A DNA stretch of 64,000 nucleotides from Lederbergia citrea (GCF_018343525.1 NZ_JAGYPH010000001.1:1121778-1185777), one strand, 5' to 3'; positions 27,300 through 37,281 are shown, counted from the stretch's first letter. Made by a program: numbers and translations. Notes: generated by a model not told the origin, from the sequence alone.

Positions 27300-27650
27300 A
27301 GGCGAGTAGAATAATAAACAACTAGTGAGGAGAATCTACAATGCCTAAAAAAGACGTACCTTTTCAACGGAGTTTAAAAAACAAGTGGTGGCTTTATATG
27401 AAAGTGGAAAAAGCCGTCAATCCATTGTAAGCGAATATGAATTAACCCCTTCTGCATTAGACAGATGGATTGCTCAATTTCAACAGTCTGGATCTTTTCA
27501 AGAGAAAGATAATCGAAGCCCAGAAGAACAAGAATTGATTGATTTAAGAAAGAGAAATAAGCAGCTAGAAATGGAAGTCGATATTTTAAAGCAAGCCGCG
27601 CTGATCATGGGACGAAAATAGAAGTGATAGAAAGAAATCTTCACAAATTA
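27300..27650 (+). mobile_element. IS3-family remnant with orfA
   Basis: 27385-27621 encodes IS3-type OrfA: VALYESGKSRQSIVSEYELT (HTH_8-like), then a leucine zipper LRKRNKQLEMEVDILKQAAL ending IMGRK. The ATG at 27341 (MPKK) is one A out of frame with RTFSTEFKKQ, so orfA is frameshifted in an A run. Only the first codons of orfB (EVIERNLHK) follow before the sequence turns at about 27648 into the antisense of a methyltransferase gene. Probably a left-end fragment of an IS that truncated that gene. Confidence 0.8.
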
Positions 27651-28015
27651 TCTTTTTGTAGATGGTACATGGGACCAAGCATTAAGCTTGAGTCAAACTG
27701 TTCATCTTTGATCATATTAAGTTCTCTGGCATCTGCTACATAAAACCCTTCAAATTGTTCTTCTTAATTAAGTTCCTCTGCTTTATCCCTAGCAATTTCA
27801 ACTAATCTTGGCGTTAAATCCGTTAATGTTACCTTATAGCCATCTTTAGCAAGTTCCATTGAATATTTTCCTGGTCCAGCTCCATTGTCAAGGATATTCC
27901 CTGTTTAAGGCATATATTTCTTTATATAGTGCCAATTTACTTGGAATTCAATTGGTTCACGTTCAAGCCTTCCCCATTCATCAAATTGATTATAATAGTT
28001 AACTATCTCACTCAT
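27648..28015 (-). pseudogene. SAM methyltransferase, 5' part, two stops, cut by the IS3 remnant
   Basis: From an ATG at about 28013-28015 it encodes SEIVNYYNQFDEWGRLEREP, motif I ILDNGAGPGKYSMELAKDGY, ARELNMIKDEQFDS and LMLGPMYHL. In-frame TAA codons follow IKKYMP and KAEELN. The 3' third is absent and IS3 sequence begins at the breakpoint. Confidence 0.8.
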
Positions 28016-28166
28016 AATTTTCACCTAATTCCTTTTTACCTAATTTAATTCGGTAAAAAGGCTTTATGTCCTTCTTTTACCAAACTGACCCGTTCGTAGT
28101 GAAAAAGCATTCTTGATTATTACGGAAATTCCCCGGTTACTTTAATAATCGTTTGCCTAGAATATA

Positions 28167-28787
28167 TTACAAATTGTTCATTTGATTTAATAAGTAATCA
28201 AGCCAATCATTTTGAGGAGAAACAATCTGTGGTAAGTTGTCTAATGGAGACCAATATAATTTAAAGGTGTGGTTATCTGTCTTTATTTCCCATTTATCAA
28301 GCTGACTGTTTGATTGATGATGATAAAATTGTCTTGTTACTTTTGATGCTAAATTCAATTTTTTAGTCCAGCCGGTTATCTGATATGTTATGTAATTGGG
28401 TTCTGGATGTTTATCTCCTTCTTTATAAGAGATTTGCACAAATTCCCCTTGGCTTCGTTCGTGAAAAACAGTAATACCTCTTCTTATTTCTGCCCATTGG
28501 AAACTTGTCATATCTGGTCTTGAATATAATTTTGCCTTTTCATAAATGATGTATTTCCCTACCAAATTTTGTTCTTGCTTTCCAATGCTGTTACATGAAA
28601 CAAATTCTTTAAGACCAGTTTCTTCAATAGCTTCTCTAATAGCAGCTTGATAAAAGTCCTCATTTATTTCGACTGTACCTGCTGGTACTTGAATACCTGC
28701 ATTTGGGTGCTTAATCAAAAGAAGTTCTAGATTTTCATCTTTTTTTCTAGTAATAAAGCATGTAACCTTTCCTAATACGTTTTCCAT
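28167..28787 (-). CDS. Nudix hydrolase, long form
   Basis: 206 residues. Box AGTVEINEDFYQAAIREAIE continuing EETGLKEF. The C-terminal 90 residues (GWTKKLNLASKVTRQFYHHQ...) are an extension not found in the other Nudix genes here. Single gene. Confidence 0.82.
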   Translation of the reverse strand: MENVLGKVTCFITRKKDENLELLLIKHPNAGIQVPAGTVEINEDFYQAAIREAIEETGLKEFVSCNSIGKQEQNLVGKYIIYEKAKLYSRPDMTSFQWAEIRRGITVFHERSQGEFVQISYKEGDKHPEPNYITYQITGWTKKLNLASKVTRQFYHHQSNSQLDKWEIKTDNHTFKLYWSPLDNLPQIVSPQNDWLDYLLNQMNNL

Positions 28788-28889
28788 AGTACCCTCCAGG
28801 AAATAATTAGTTGAACTCTCTTGTACTAGCCCTTAAATAAGACCAATTAAGAAAATTGACATTAACGTGAAACATTTAAAAAGAGAGTT

Positions 28890-29093
28890 TTATTTATACC
28901 GGAAAAACTTATCATAATCATCAATTTGATCTGGACTTATTCCGGTTTTATTAATCGCTTCCCGTTGAAATGAATTATTGCAACTTTTACATATATAGTA
29001 TTTATTTTCCCCTTTTTTGATTTTATAATATTGTGAATCAGAGTGATTAATTGTATATTTATTTTTGCAGAACAAACACGTAGTATCCAACAT
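28890..29093 (-). CDS. Small zinc-ribbon protein (DUF2197/YlaI-like)
   Basis: 67 residues with two Cys-x2-Cys knuckles, CLFCKNKY near residue 6 and YICKSCNNSF near residue 33, in a layout resembling YlaI-type Bacillus zinc ribbons. Nucleic-acid or protein binding is possible; role unknown. Confidence 0.6.
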   Translation of the reverse strand: MLDTTCLFCKNKYTINHSDSQYYKIKKGENKYYICKSCNNSFQREAINKTGISPDQIDDYDKFFRYK

Positions 29094-29155
29094 ATTTTCA
29101 CACTTCCTATGTTTTTTTATTAATAGTAATTATTTTTCATAAACCCATTATTCAA

Positions 29156-29312
29156 AAGTAGAATGGATTAGCTTAATATTGGATAACTTTGGATCAAGGG
29201 AATGCCAATTGTTAGCTCCCAACTTTTTACAGGCTCTCACACTGTTATGGGAAAATTTTTTTAAAACTCTACTCCTTTTGAATTCACTTTTAAATTTTTT
29301 GATATGCTGCTA
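29156..29312 (-). pseudogene. Unidentified C-terminal gene fragment
   Basis: Fifty open codons without a start, ending KLSNIKLIHSTFE. RACKKLGANNWHSLDPKLSN is protein-like. Not recognised. The rest of this 320-bp gap shows nothing. Confidence 0.3.
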
Positions 29313-29418
29313 TGTTAGGTTCACCTATAAGATTTATTAATTTTAACGTCTACCTAAATTCAGATTTCAAACGAAGCTATTTCATTCTTCAACAAACGCC
29401 CTTCCGATAGTTCAAAAA

Positions 29419-30261
29419 TTATTTTGTTATCCAGTTGTGAATTTCATTAGCTACTTTATGAGGGTCGTCCCAATGAACCAAATGATTAGTTTTTATCATT
29501 GAAACAATTGTGACATCTTTTATGTTCTGTTTTAATCTGGTTATTCCAGCCTTTCTAGCGTTAATTAATTCTTTTGGAAGAGTCGCGTGGATTAGGATCA
29601 ATGATGATTTTATGTAAGGATATGCTGTTGTAAAACTTTCTTTAAAAAAGGCTTTAATAATGGATAGAACAGTAAACTTTGAACTAATTAGTTCATATTT
29701 TTCATCTTTAATAAAAAGTGTCGAAACCATTTCTTCTATTTTTTTATTCCAATGATTTGTGTATTGTTGATACTCTTTTATAATATCTGCCCAATTGTCG
29801 AAAACCGAGGAATGATTCATATAATAGTTCCAACCATCATATACTTTTGAAAAGGTCATATCCTCTTGGAAATCAGGAAATGTATAACCACCGTCAAGTA
29901 AAATAACCCCTTTAATTTTTTCAGGATACTTTTTAGCATAATGTAATGCAATATCTGCCCCCCAAGAATGACCTAAAATGTAGAAAGGTTCTTTTAATAC
30001 TTGTTGAAATACATTGTCATACCATTGTGCAATGTTTGAAAAGAGATAGTCGTCTTCATTTACAAAAGAAGATGTCCTTCCGTGGCCTGGATTATCAAAA
30101 GATAGTACATGATAATTATCTTCTAGATATTCAGCCAACTCAAAAAAGGCTGCACCACTATTTCCAAGTCCGTGTAAACAGACTATTATTGGTTTGTTAT
30201 TTTTTCCCCATTCATAAAAATGAACACTAAACTCTTCGTTACCAAGATCATAATCCTTCAT
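29419..30261 (-). CDS. Alpha/beta hydrolase
   Basis: 280 residues. HGLGNSGAAFFELAEYL (oxyanion region), nucleophile elbow LGHSWGAD near residue 98, acidic LLDGGYTFPD, and catalytic His in IKTNHLVHWDDP. Similar in class to 20704-21453 but not a close paralogue. Confidence 0.85.
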   Translation of the reverse strand: MKDYDLGNEEFSVHFYEWGKNNKPIIVCLHGLGNSGAAFFELAEYLEDNYHVLSFDNPGHGRTSSFVNEDDYLFSNIAQWYDNVFQQVLKEPFYILGHSWGADIALHYAKKYPEKIKGVILLDGGYTFPDFQEDMTFSKVYDGWNYYMNHSSVFDNWADIIKEYQQYTNHWNKKIEEMVSTLFIKDEKYELISSKFTVLSIIKAFFKESFTTAYPYIKSSLILIHATLPKELINARKAGITRLKQNIKDVTIVSMIKTNHLVHWDDPHKVANEIHNWITK

Positions 30262-30334
30262 AATACACTCCCTGTTTTGAAATTATTATACTTGTTTATT
30301 TCTTTAAACCATTACAATATTCCTTCTTTCGCTA

Positions 30335-30405
30335 TACCGCCTTGTTAGACCTGTAACTTAAACAAAAAAGCGTTAATCCTTCTCCGATTAACACCCCCTT
30401 TTGTT
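30335..30405. repeat. Dispersed intergenic repeat copy
   Basis: ACCGCCTTGTTAGACCTGTA followed by AACAAAAAAGCGTTAATCCT and TCTCCGATTAACACCCC, the same order of blocks as at 18246 and 24880. Another copy begins near 30945 (AACTAAATTGTTCCGTTAGT). Confidence 0.6.
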
Positions 30406-30419
30406 TAAGATCATTTGTC

Positions 30420-30875
30420 TTAGTTTTTATTTATCTCAAGCAAGTCATTTTCCGTAAGTTTTTTTGTGATATTATCTAATTCTTCCGATGGAAACCAATC
30501 AATTCCATCACTCCCACCACCATATTTGATAGTATGGGTTATTGAATTGGAAGCCATGTAAATATTGTGATGAACAAATGGGGTTACACTTACGCTTTCC
30601 CCTTCCTGTAGAAAGCGAAAATCAATTTCTCCATTCAAACCAATCTCTGCATAAACAATCCAACCTGTCTGAACAACATAAAACTCAGAAACAGCTTTGT
30701 GATAATGGCTATTTTGCCATGCACCAATTGCTGAGCCAACCGTACGACAATATGAACTGCCATCAGAACTAACTAACCTAAATCGTTTTTCACCATTATT
30801 CATAATTTCAAAATTAACATCTATTCCAGATAAACGAGCTTCTTCCAAACTAATTTTTTTTGGATTATAAGACAT
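30420..30875 (-). CDS. Cupin-type protein
   Basis: 151 residues. A cupin core is visible: WQNSHYHKAVSEFYVVQTGW (His-x-His ... Glu pattern) and VTPFVHHNIYMASNSITHTI (second-motif His). Resembles small sugar-epimerase or quercetinase-like folds. Metal binding likely; reaction unknown. Confidence 0.7.
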   Translation of the reverse strand: MSYNPKKISLEEARLSGIDVNFEIMNNGEKRFRLVSSDGSSYCRTVGSAIGAWQNSHYHKAVSEFYVVQTGWIVYAEIGLNGEIDFRFLQEGESVSVTPFVHHNIYMASNSITHTIKYGGGSDGIDWFPSEELDNITKKLTENDLLEINKN

Positions 30876-31070
30876 ATTTTCCCCCCTAATTTTTCATTAC
30901 ACTAGTAACTCTCGACTTTATGAATAATTATTCCTGTTTGTTCAACTAAATTGTTCCGTTAGTACAATAATTTCAACAAAGGGCATTGCTACATCTTTGA
31001 TAATCGAAAAAATAAATTAAGGACCGAGATTTGTTCCTTAATTCATCTTATTAAACTAAAGCCTGTTGCC

Positions 31071-31553
31071 CTAATAATTAGCTACGAAAGAGCTATCTAA
31101 ATTCCACAATTTATCTCCCAAATTTTCTATTAGTTCATTTGCTCTTTTTTCAATCTTATCTGGAAGATTATCTTTATTGAAATACTTAAGGTTAAAACTC
31201 TCCCCATCATTCATTTCTAATGTTCCGCTTACATTTTTCGCACGAAATAAGTTAATTACACTATATGTTTCATCTCCATTTGGATACTTGAAATAATAAC
31301 GTGGACCAGAAAAAACACCTATTAGCTCAAACTGGTTCGCTACAAGACCTGTTTCTTCTTTCAGTTCTCGAGAAGCAACTTCTTCTAAAGTCTCACTTAG
31401 TTCCATTGAACCGCCAGGTAAACCCCAATCTAATGTATCAGAACGATGTTGAAAAAGGATTTCCCTTTTCTCATTTATGACAAGTATCGTTGCCCCTACA
31501 CTTATAATTGCTCTACTACCGATGATCTTTCGTATTTCAGAGATGTACCCCAC
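31071..31553 (-). CDS. Nudix hydrolase
   Basis: 160 residues. YISEIRKIIGSRAIISVGAT then box GGSMELSETLEEVASRELKE followed by ETGLVANQ. Same subgroup as 19509-19976 and the broken 19019-19493, sharing GVFSGPRYYFKYPNGDE. Confidence 0.88.
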   Translation of the reverse strand: MGYISEIRKIIGSRAIISVGATILVINEKREILFQHRSDTLDWGLPGGSMELSETLEEVASRELKEETGLVANQFELIGVFSGPRYYFKYPNGDETYSVINLFRAKNVSGTLEMNDGESFNLKYFNKDNLPDKIEKRANELIENLGDKLWNLDSSFVANY

Positions 31554-31702
31554 TTTTCCCCCTCCTAGTTATCCAGTGTGTATATCTTTAGGTTAATATG
31601 TCCAAGGACATTAGTCTTTGGACAAATACGACAAGAAAGTTTGTACAAACAATAACTTTAAAATCAACTTTCATTTCGTATTGTTCAGTAACTAGAAATA
31701 AT

Positions 31703-32215
31703 CTACTTAGATATATATGTTTCGTGTTTTAATTGGAACTCGGGCTTGGTTACATACTCCTTGTAATTTATTTCTCCATTAAAATCCAAATAAGCCTGAT
31801 AGCGAGTTCGGATAGCTGGATGTTCTATGAAATCCAGAACTTTGTCTTTCGCCACCCAACGACTTTCGGTTGTTTCCTCAGAAACAGCTAACTCCCCACC
31901 AACAGGTTTACATACAAAATCGAAGATAACTTGCGTTGGAACATCAGTCACACCATCATACCATTTAAAAATCCCTGTATTCGAATAGATACCAACTAAG
32001 TAGCTAACCTTAGTGTCAATTCCGCTTTCCTCTTTGACTTCACGCACCAAAGCATCCATCAGGTTTTCTCCAACTTCCACTTGTCCACCTGGATAAACCC
32101 AACCACCATCACGAGTTTTTACTAAAAGAATATTTCCTTCACCATCTTCTACAAAGCCACCTGCGGCAACGATATGCGTTGGAAATGACAAGTTTTTGAC
32201 CTCCTTATGCTGCAA
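31703..32215 (-). CDS. Nudix hydrolase
   Basis: 170 residues. Box GGQVEVGENLMDALVREVKE followed by ESGIDTKV. Downstream IYSNTGIFKWYDGVTDVPTQ and the C-terminal tail WVAKDKVLDFIEHPAIRTRY. The pattern is common in Bacillus ADP-sugar or nucleotide-type Nudix enzymes. Confidence 0.86.
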   Translation of the reverse strand: MQHKEVKNLSFPTHIVAAGGFVEDGEGNILLVKTRDGGWVYPGGQVEVGENLMDALVREVKEESGIDTKVSYLVGIYSNTGIFKWYDGVTDVPTQVIFDFVCKPVGGELAVSEETTESRWVAKDKVLDFIEHPAIRTRYQAYLDFNGEINYKEYVTKPEFQLKHETYISK

Positions 32216-32369
32216 ATTTATATATTTATTAAACTATCTTCTAATATTTGATAGATTTTGCCTATTCAAGTAAACTGCTATTTTACTTCAGGGACTAATC
32301 CTGCTTGAACCATCCTTGTTATCTTAAATAATCGTATCTCATAAAATCCGAATGTGATCATGAGGTGGA

Positions 32370-33407
32370 CTATACGATGTCGGCAACTACTTGGGATTTT
32401 AACTCTAAAACTTTCCAAATATCCACTACCAAAGATTCTGATATACTATCACGATTGAATTCATTTACATTTATGATCCTTGCTTCTTCCAAATATTTAA
32501 TTTTGTCTATTTCAGGATGACTGTCTAAAGGAATTGTCCCAAGAACTATCTTCTTTTTATTGGAAACAGTTTCCTGAACTATTTCTTTAAAGGAATTAGA
32601 TAGCATCTGCATGAATCCAATTTCATCAATTACAATTATTTTTTTGGAAGACAAGGCGTCTTGTAATACTTTAATAGCAAAATTTTCGAACTTTTCTATA
32701 TCAATTCCGTACCTTCCAATTCGAGTTTTGCTAGGACTCTCCACATTTGCTATTTCTAGACTTTCCCCATTAATGGACACACATCTGAAACCTACTCGAT
32801 CATTTGAATCGGTTATTTCTTCCGTATAGAATCCACCGCAAATATCTGTTCCAATATCATTAATGAGATTTTTTATCATGGTTGACTTGCCTATTCTAGG
32901 CTTTCCTGTAAGTAAAAAAACATTTTTAGTATTCCTATGTCCGTCTATCCTTGACAACAACTTGTAATTGGGAGGATTCAAATTCCATGTCTCGTATGGA
33001 ACGGGGTTTACTGCATTTAGTGCATCGAGCGTGCGTGATTTTACATTGGGTCGTTTTATATATTCATCAATATTAGTATTATCCAAGTCTATATATTTAG
33101 CCTCTAGGATCTCTTCAGGTTGAATTCTTATTTCACCACTAACATATTCCGCATTAAAAACCACAGACAAAATATGAATCTTTTCATTGTAGTAAACTCC
33201 TGTTATTCCTAAGGGGCGAATAACAACCCCTGTTTCTTCAAGAAACTCTCGACATACAGCAATATCTAATGGCTCGCCAGTTTCAACAAATCCTCCTGGC
33301 ATTTCCCAACTGTCAGATCTGAAATGTGTACGAACCATTAAGCAATGTCCACTCTCATTCTTAACAAGTGCTGAAACGGCAATTAAATGTTTTGACTGTT
33401 CATTCAT
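32370..33407 (-). CDS. Nudix hydrolase fused to a THEP1-like NTPase
   Basis: 345 residues in two domains. Residues 1-130 are Nudix: SWEMPGGFVETGEPLDIAVC followed by REFLEETGVVI. Residues 160-340 match the nucleoside-triphosphatase THEP1 (NTPase_1) fold: Walker A LLTGKPRIGKSTMIKNL, FYTEEITDSNDRVGFRCVSI, and Walker B IIVIDEIGFMQMLS. Linker of about 30 residues. THEP1 proteins hydrolyse NTPs slowly and phosphorylate some nucleotides; joining one to a Nudix domain suggests sequential handling of one nucleotide metabolite. No frameshift at the junction, so the fusion looks real. Confidence 0.82.
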   Translation of the reverse strand: MNEQSKHLIAVSALVKNESGHCLMVRTHFRSDSWEMPGGFVETGEPLDIAVCREFLEETGVVIRPLGITGVYYNEKIHILSVVFNAEYVSGEIRIQPEEILEAKYIDLDNTNIDEYIKRPNVKSRTLDALNAVNPVPYETWNLNPPNYKLLSRIDGHRNTKNVFLLTGKPRIGKSTMIKNLINDIGTDICGGFYTEEITDSNDRVGFRCVSINGESLEIANVESPSKTRIGRYGIDIEKFENFAIKVLQDALSSKKIIVIDEIGFMQMLSNSFKEIVQETVSNKKKIVLGTIPLDSHPEIDKIKYLEEARIINVNEFNRDSISESLVVDIWKVLELKSQVVADIV

Positions 33408-34098
33408 CTTTTAACCCCACCAATTCAATTTATTGTCCAATTCGATGTCTTTACCAACTAAACAATTCATTGTAGATAAATAACTATAGCCAATACTTAC
33501 TATAATTCTTTTTTATATTTCAAAACCCTTTTTCTTGTTCGAGAATCCCCTTAACGAATAAGAAATTAAACTAAAAATGTAATATATTATTTTAATTAAA
33601 ATTAACCAATCGCTCCCTTATTATTATTAAAGACCGTGGCAAAATACTGCATGATCATAAATGCTGTCCCCGATACTTTTTTATTGAGTTCGTCCAATTT
33701 ACCGTTGACCGACCTCCTATGGGCATTTCTCGTTATGGTGCTCTGTCTGCCCCACTACTAAAATCTTTAAAAGCAATTAAAAGCGCATTAAAAGCGCTTC
33801 TCGTAAATCACATCGTCATTTGCATCCCATTCAACATCATAGAATTATTGGGATCTAGTACCCAAATTTACGAATTCATCTGATTTTAGTTTTCGGACTG
33901 GTTTTATTTTTTTCGATCTAACTCAGCCGGTTAATACAGCTATTCTAGTATAGATTTTTCTTATTGCTTTTTTGCGTGTCAACCTTTAGCAAAACACAAA
34001 TCATAAAGATGTCATTGAGTTAATTGAGCATCGATCTATTAATTGGCATCTTAATGACATTATCGTGAATTGTTTGATGAAAAGAGTATTTAATTAAG
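33408..34098. other. 690-bp gap, fragments only
   Basis: AT-rich. A minus-strand stretch of about 37 codons at about 33610-33725 (KLDELNKKVSGTAFMIMQYF ... stop) is protein-like but has no start I trust, although GGAGG lies just upstream. A short direct repeat AAGCAATTAAAAGCGCATTAA is near 33770. I see no RNA gene. Confidence 0.4.
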
Positions 34099-35400
34099 TT
34101 ATATATATGAAACTTGAGCGCCTAATTTTTGTAGCTTTTCTAATAGACCTCCATGGCCACGGTGTACATGCTCCATTCCGTGTATGAAGGATGTTCCCTG
34201 TGCATTCAGAGCTGCACATATAAGACTGGTAGTTGCACGTAAATCTTTTCCATAAAGGGTATTAGCTTTTAACGTTTTACCACCTAAAACCTGAATGGAC
34301 CTTCCATCAATGTGGACTTCTGCTCCGAGCTTTTTTAATTCAGATACATGATTAAATCTATCATTATATACTACATCGGTAATCATCGAGATTCCTTTAC
34401 ACTTTGTTGCCAAACTAGTAATAAGAGGTTGTAAATCACTCGGAATATCGGGAAACGGACCTGTAATTGTTTGAAAAGGTAGTAATCGGTCTGATTTTTC
34501 TAATCGCAGACAGTTTTGATTATAAAAAGATATCTTCATACCAATATTACGGCATAAGGTAAGGAGCTTTTCATGATGGATAGGAATAACACCTTTAATT
34601 GTTCCCGTTCCACCCGTTAAACCCAATGCGATAAGTAATGTCCCTGCTTCAATCCTATCTGGAATAGTTTGGGCTGTAACGCCCTTTAACTCTCGTACTC
34701 CATTTATAATTATTGTACTTGTTCCATCCCCTTGAATTTTTGCCCCCATTCTTTTTAACATATTCAAAAACCCTAAAATTTCTGGTTCAATAGGCGTATT
34801 TTCTATAATCGTCTCTCCATCTGCTAACACAGCTGCAAGAACCGCTGTTACTGTAGCACCTATGCTTGGGTTTGGGAAAATAATGTGTCCACCTTTTAAT
34901 GGCAATCGCTTAGCTTTTGCATGGACAAAACCATCAGTTTGTTTAACTTCCACACCTAAGGCTTTAAGTGCCTGGATGTGAAAATCAATTGGTCTATTTC
35001 CTCCTATTTTATCCCCTCCTGGCAAAGCAATTTTAGCTTCCCCTAGACTTGTGACAAGTGCTCCTAGGAAAACAATAGATTGACGAAGCTTAGGTGCAAA
35101 TAAATTTGAAACATAACCTGCAGCAATACCATTTCCTTCAATGCGTAGTGTGGTACCATCTCGTTGATATTTAACTCCTATCTCATCCATAATACCTATC
35201 ATGGCATCCACATCTGAAATAGCTGGTACATTTTCAAGAGTAGTTTGCCCCTCTTTTGTTAAGCAAGCAGCTGCAATCATTGGAAGGACTGCATTTTTTG
35301 ACCCATCAACACTTACTTCTCCTTCTAGTTGGATTCCTCCATCTATACGGATTTTATTTGTCTTTAGAAGATTTTCTAAATTTATATCCACTTTTGGCAC
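34099..35400 (-). CDS. murA: MurA-type UDP-GlcNAc 1-carboxyvinyltransferase with Asp in place of the catalytic-loop Cys
   Basis: 433 residues, EPSP-synthase fold, normal MurA length with an extra N-terminal 15-20 residues. Conserved parts: DGSKNAVLPM (Lys22/Asn23 equivalents), FPDIPSDLQPLITSL (Asp305 equivalent) and GKDLRATTSLICAAL (Arg397 equivalent). The loop that reads LPGGC-x-IGxRP in ordinary MurA reads LPGGDKIGGNRPIDFHI: Asp replaces the Cys alkylated by fosfomycin, and one residue is inserted before RP. Known MurA enzymes with Asp here are active and fosfomycin-insensitive. Probably an additional MurA of this genome; it is far from cell-wall gene clusters. Confidence 0.88.
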   Translation of the reverse strand: MPKVDINLENLLKTNKIRIDGGIQLEGEVSVDGSKNAVLPMIAAACLTKEGQTTLENVPAISDVDAMIGIMDEIGVKYQRDGTTLRIEGNGIAAGYVSNLFAPKLRQSIVFLGALVTSLGEAKIALPGGDKIGGNRPIDFHIQALKALGVEVKQTDGFVHAKAKRLPLKGGHIIFPNPSIGATVTAVLAAVLADGETIIENTPIEPEILGFLNMLKRMGAKIQGDGTSTIIINGVRELKGVTAQTIPDRIEAGTLLIALGLTGGTGTIKGVIPIHHEKLLTLCRNIGMKISFYNQNCLRLEKSDRLLPFQTITGPFPDIPSDLQPLITSLATKCKGISMITDVVYNDRFNHVSELKKLGAEVHIDGRSIQVLGGKTLKANTLYGKDLRATTSLICAALNAQGTSFIHGMEHVHRGHGGLLEKLQKLGAQVSYI

Positions 35401-35595
35401 CCCTTATCTTTTTAAATAACTTTGAAATTCACAAAGTAACTGTAACGCGTATATTTTACGAACCCAGTCCTCCTAGTAATTAAACGGGGTTTGTTTTCCA
35501 AGTTTCATAAGAAATTCTATTAGTGGTCATGATTGCATCTAATGCACGACAGTTTATAGAGGGCCTTGTAATATATTGAGAAAGATTTTAGTATA

Positions 35596-35626
35596 TAAAA
35601 AAAGCTAGCCATAATCACAGCTAGAC
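35596..35626 (-). terminator. Terminator after the HAD gene
   Basis: The minus strand reads CTAGC, a 10-nt loop, GCTAG, then a run of seven T, 25 bp past the HAD stop codon. Confidence 0.6.
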
Positions 35627-35650
35627 CTCTAATATTCAAAGATAAATCAA

Positions 35651-36343
35651 TTAGTTCGTAATTCTTATATTAGAATTTATTGGTGAATCTTTAATTAACT
35701 GATAATCACCGAGCAATTCTTTTAAATCTTGCGTTTTTCTATCCAAGTGAAGTCCTTTTATTCCAACTAGTTCAGCGCCTTCAATATTTTCCATTTTATC
35801 ATCGATAAAAACACTCTCTTCTTTTTGTGCTTTTGTTTTATTTAAAGCGATATTATAAATGGCTTCACCTGGTTTTTCTCCTTTTACAAATGCTGAGAGA
35901 ATGATAGCATCAAAATATTTACGAATTCCTAATCTATCAAATATCCAGTCCATACTTGGCATAGCATTTGATATAACCGCCAATATGTACTTATTTTTTA
36001 ATTCCTCAAGTACACCTTTTACTTCTGGAAAAATCTCACAATGACTGGCAAAATGAGTTGTATATAACAATTCATTTGTCAGCTCAATTTCTCCAAGTTC
36101 TTCTGCAATGGTTCCATAATAACTCTTAAAGTATTGTTCTTCTTCATTCCAATTTGTGATAAAAGGTAGAGGAACTTGTTTAGCCTTTAAAATAGCCGAA
36201 TCGATTTTAGATTTTTGATAACCTCTTTCCATCAAAATATATCTTATTCTGTCATCTCCTTTAAAGGCAGTATCAAAAAGAACACCACCAGCATCAAAGA
36301 AAATTACTTTCACATCATTTGTTTGATTCATATTAACCTCCAA
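35651..36343 (-). CDS. HAD-superfamily hydrolase
   Basis: 230 residues. Motif I VIFFDAGGVLFDT (Gly where the second Asp is usual, so the acid/base residue is altered), motif II AVISNAMPS, motif III Lys in FVKGEKPGEAIY, motif IV SVFIDDKMENIEGA. Lack of the second motif I Asp is typical for some epoxide-hydrolase-like and orphan HADs; phosphatase activity may be weak or absent. Confidence 0.8.
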   Translation of the reverse strand: MEVNMNQTNDVKVIFFDAGGVLFDTAFKGDDRIRYILMERGYQKSKIDSAILKAKQVPLPFITNWNEEEQYFKSYYGTIAEELGEIELTNELLYTTHFASHCEIFPEVKGVLEELKNKYILAVISNAMPSMDWIFDRLGIRKYFDAIILSAFVKGEKPGEAIYNIALNKTKAQKEESVFIDDKMENIEGAELVGIKGLHLDRKTQDLKELLGDYQLIKDSPINSNIRITN

Positions 36344-36589
36344 ATAGATCCTTTTATATTGTTATATTCTGATACTTTGATGAAATTCCTTATTGAACAA
36401 AGCAGCTCCCCTTTTGTTCAATAAGAAAAACCTAATTGTTGATACATTTCGGTAAATCTTTTTATAAACATCTTATCTTTGTAAATTAAGATACTTTCTA
36501 ATATATCTATTTCAATCCACTTCTGGCAGAGAAGGTTTTTTAATTAAATATAGAATATGGACATATATTTATTTTGGAGGTGAAGGTGA

Positions 36590-37281
36590 TTGTCTAATTA
36601 TGACCAGTGGACCAAACAATACAACGATGTTGTTAATAGTAATGTAGAGAAAAAAACAGGAATAATTGAAACTTCTTATCAATTCGTTTTAGAACAACTA
36701 TATGAATTTGCTGATCCCTCAAAAATGAAAATTTGTGATATTGGTTGCGGTCAAGGAGAACTTAGTTTCCGATTAAGCAAACTTGGAGCAAAGGTTACTG
36801 GAATCGATGTTAGTGAAAAATTATTAGATTGGCGCGTAATAAATCATCAACAATAGAGTGGATATGTGGTGACGCTATGAAACTTAAACAAATATCCGAT
36901 AATTCCTTTGATGTAGTAGTTTCAAATCTAATGTTGATGGATGTCCCTGATTTTCAATCTGTATTTAAATCGGCATATCGTGTGTTAGTTCCTGGAGGAA
37001 TCTTTGTCTACGTAATCATGCATCCGTGTTTTCAATCGCCATTTAGCTATGCACTTGAAGATGGCTCAAGAAATGTTTCATCTTATTCTTCTCAACATTG
37101 GAAATCAAAAGGTTCAGGTACACTTCGATCAACTTTAGGAGCTTATCATCGCCCGATATCGCAATATATAAATAAATTATTAGATATTGGATTTTCTATT
37201 ATTCATATGGACGAACCACTGACAATAGGTGCAAATTCATCATTACCATCATTGTATGGAGTTGTTGCAAAAAAAAGCTAA
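36590..37281 (+). pseudogene. SAM-dependent methyltransferase with one frameshift
   Basis: TTG start at 36590 behind GGAGGTGAAGGTGA. The first frame covers SNYDQWTKQYNDVV and motif I ICDIGCGQGELSFRLSKLGA up to EKLLD; one missing T near 36831 shifts to ARNKSSTIEWICGDA, then NSFDVVVSNLMLMDVPDFQS and the normal end at 37281. Restored length is about 230 residues. One of few plus-strand genes in the region. Confidence 0.85.
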
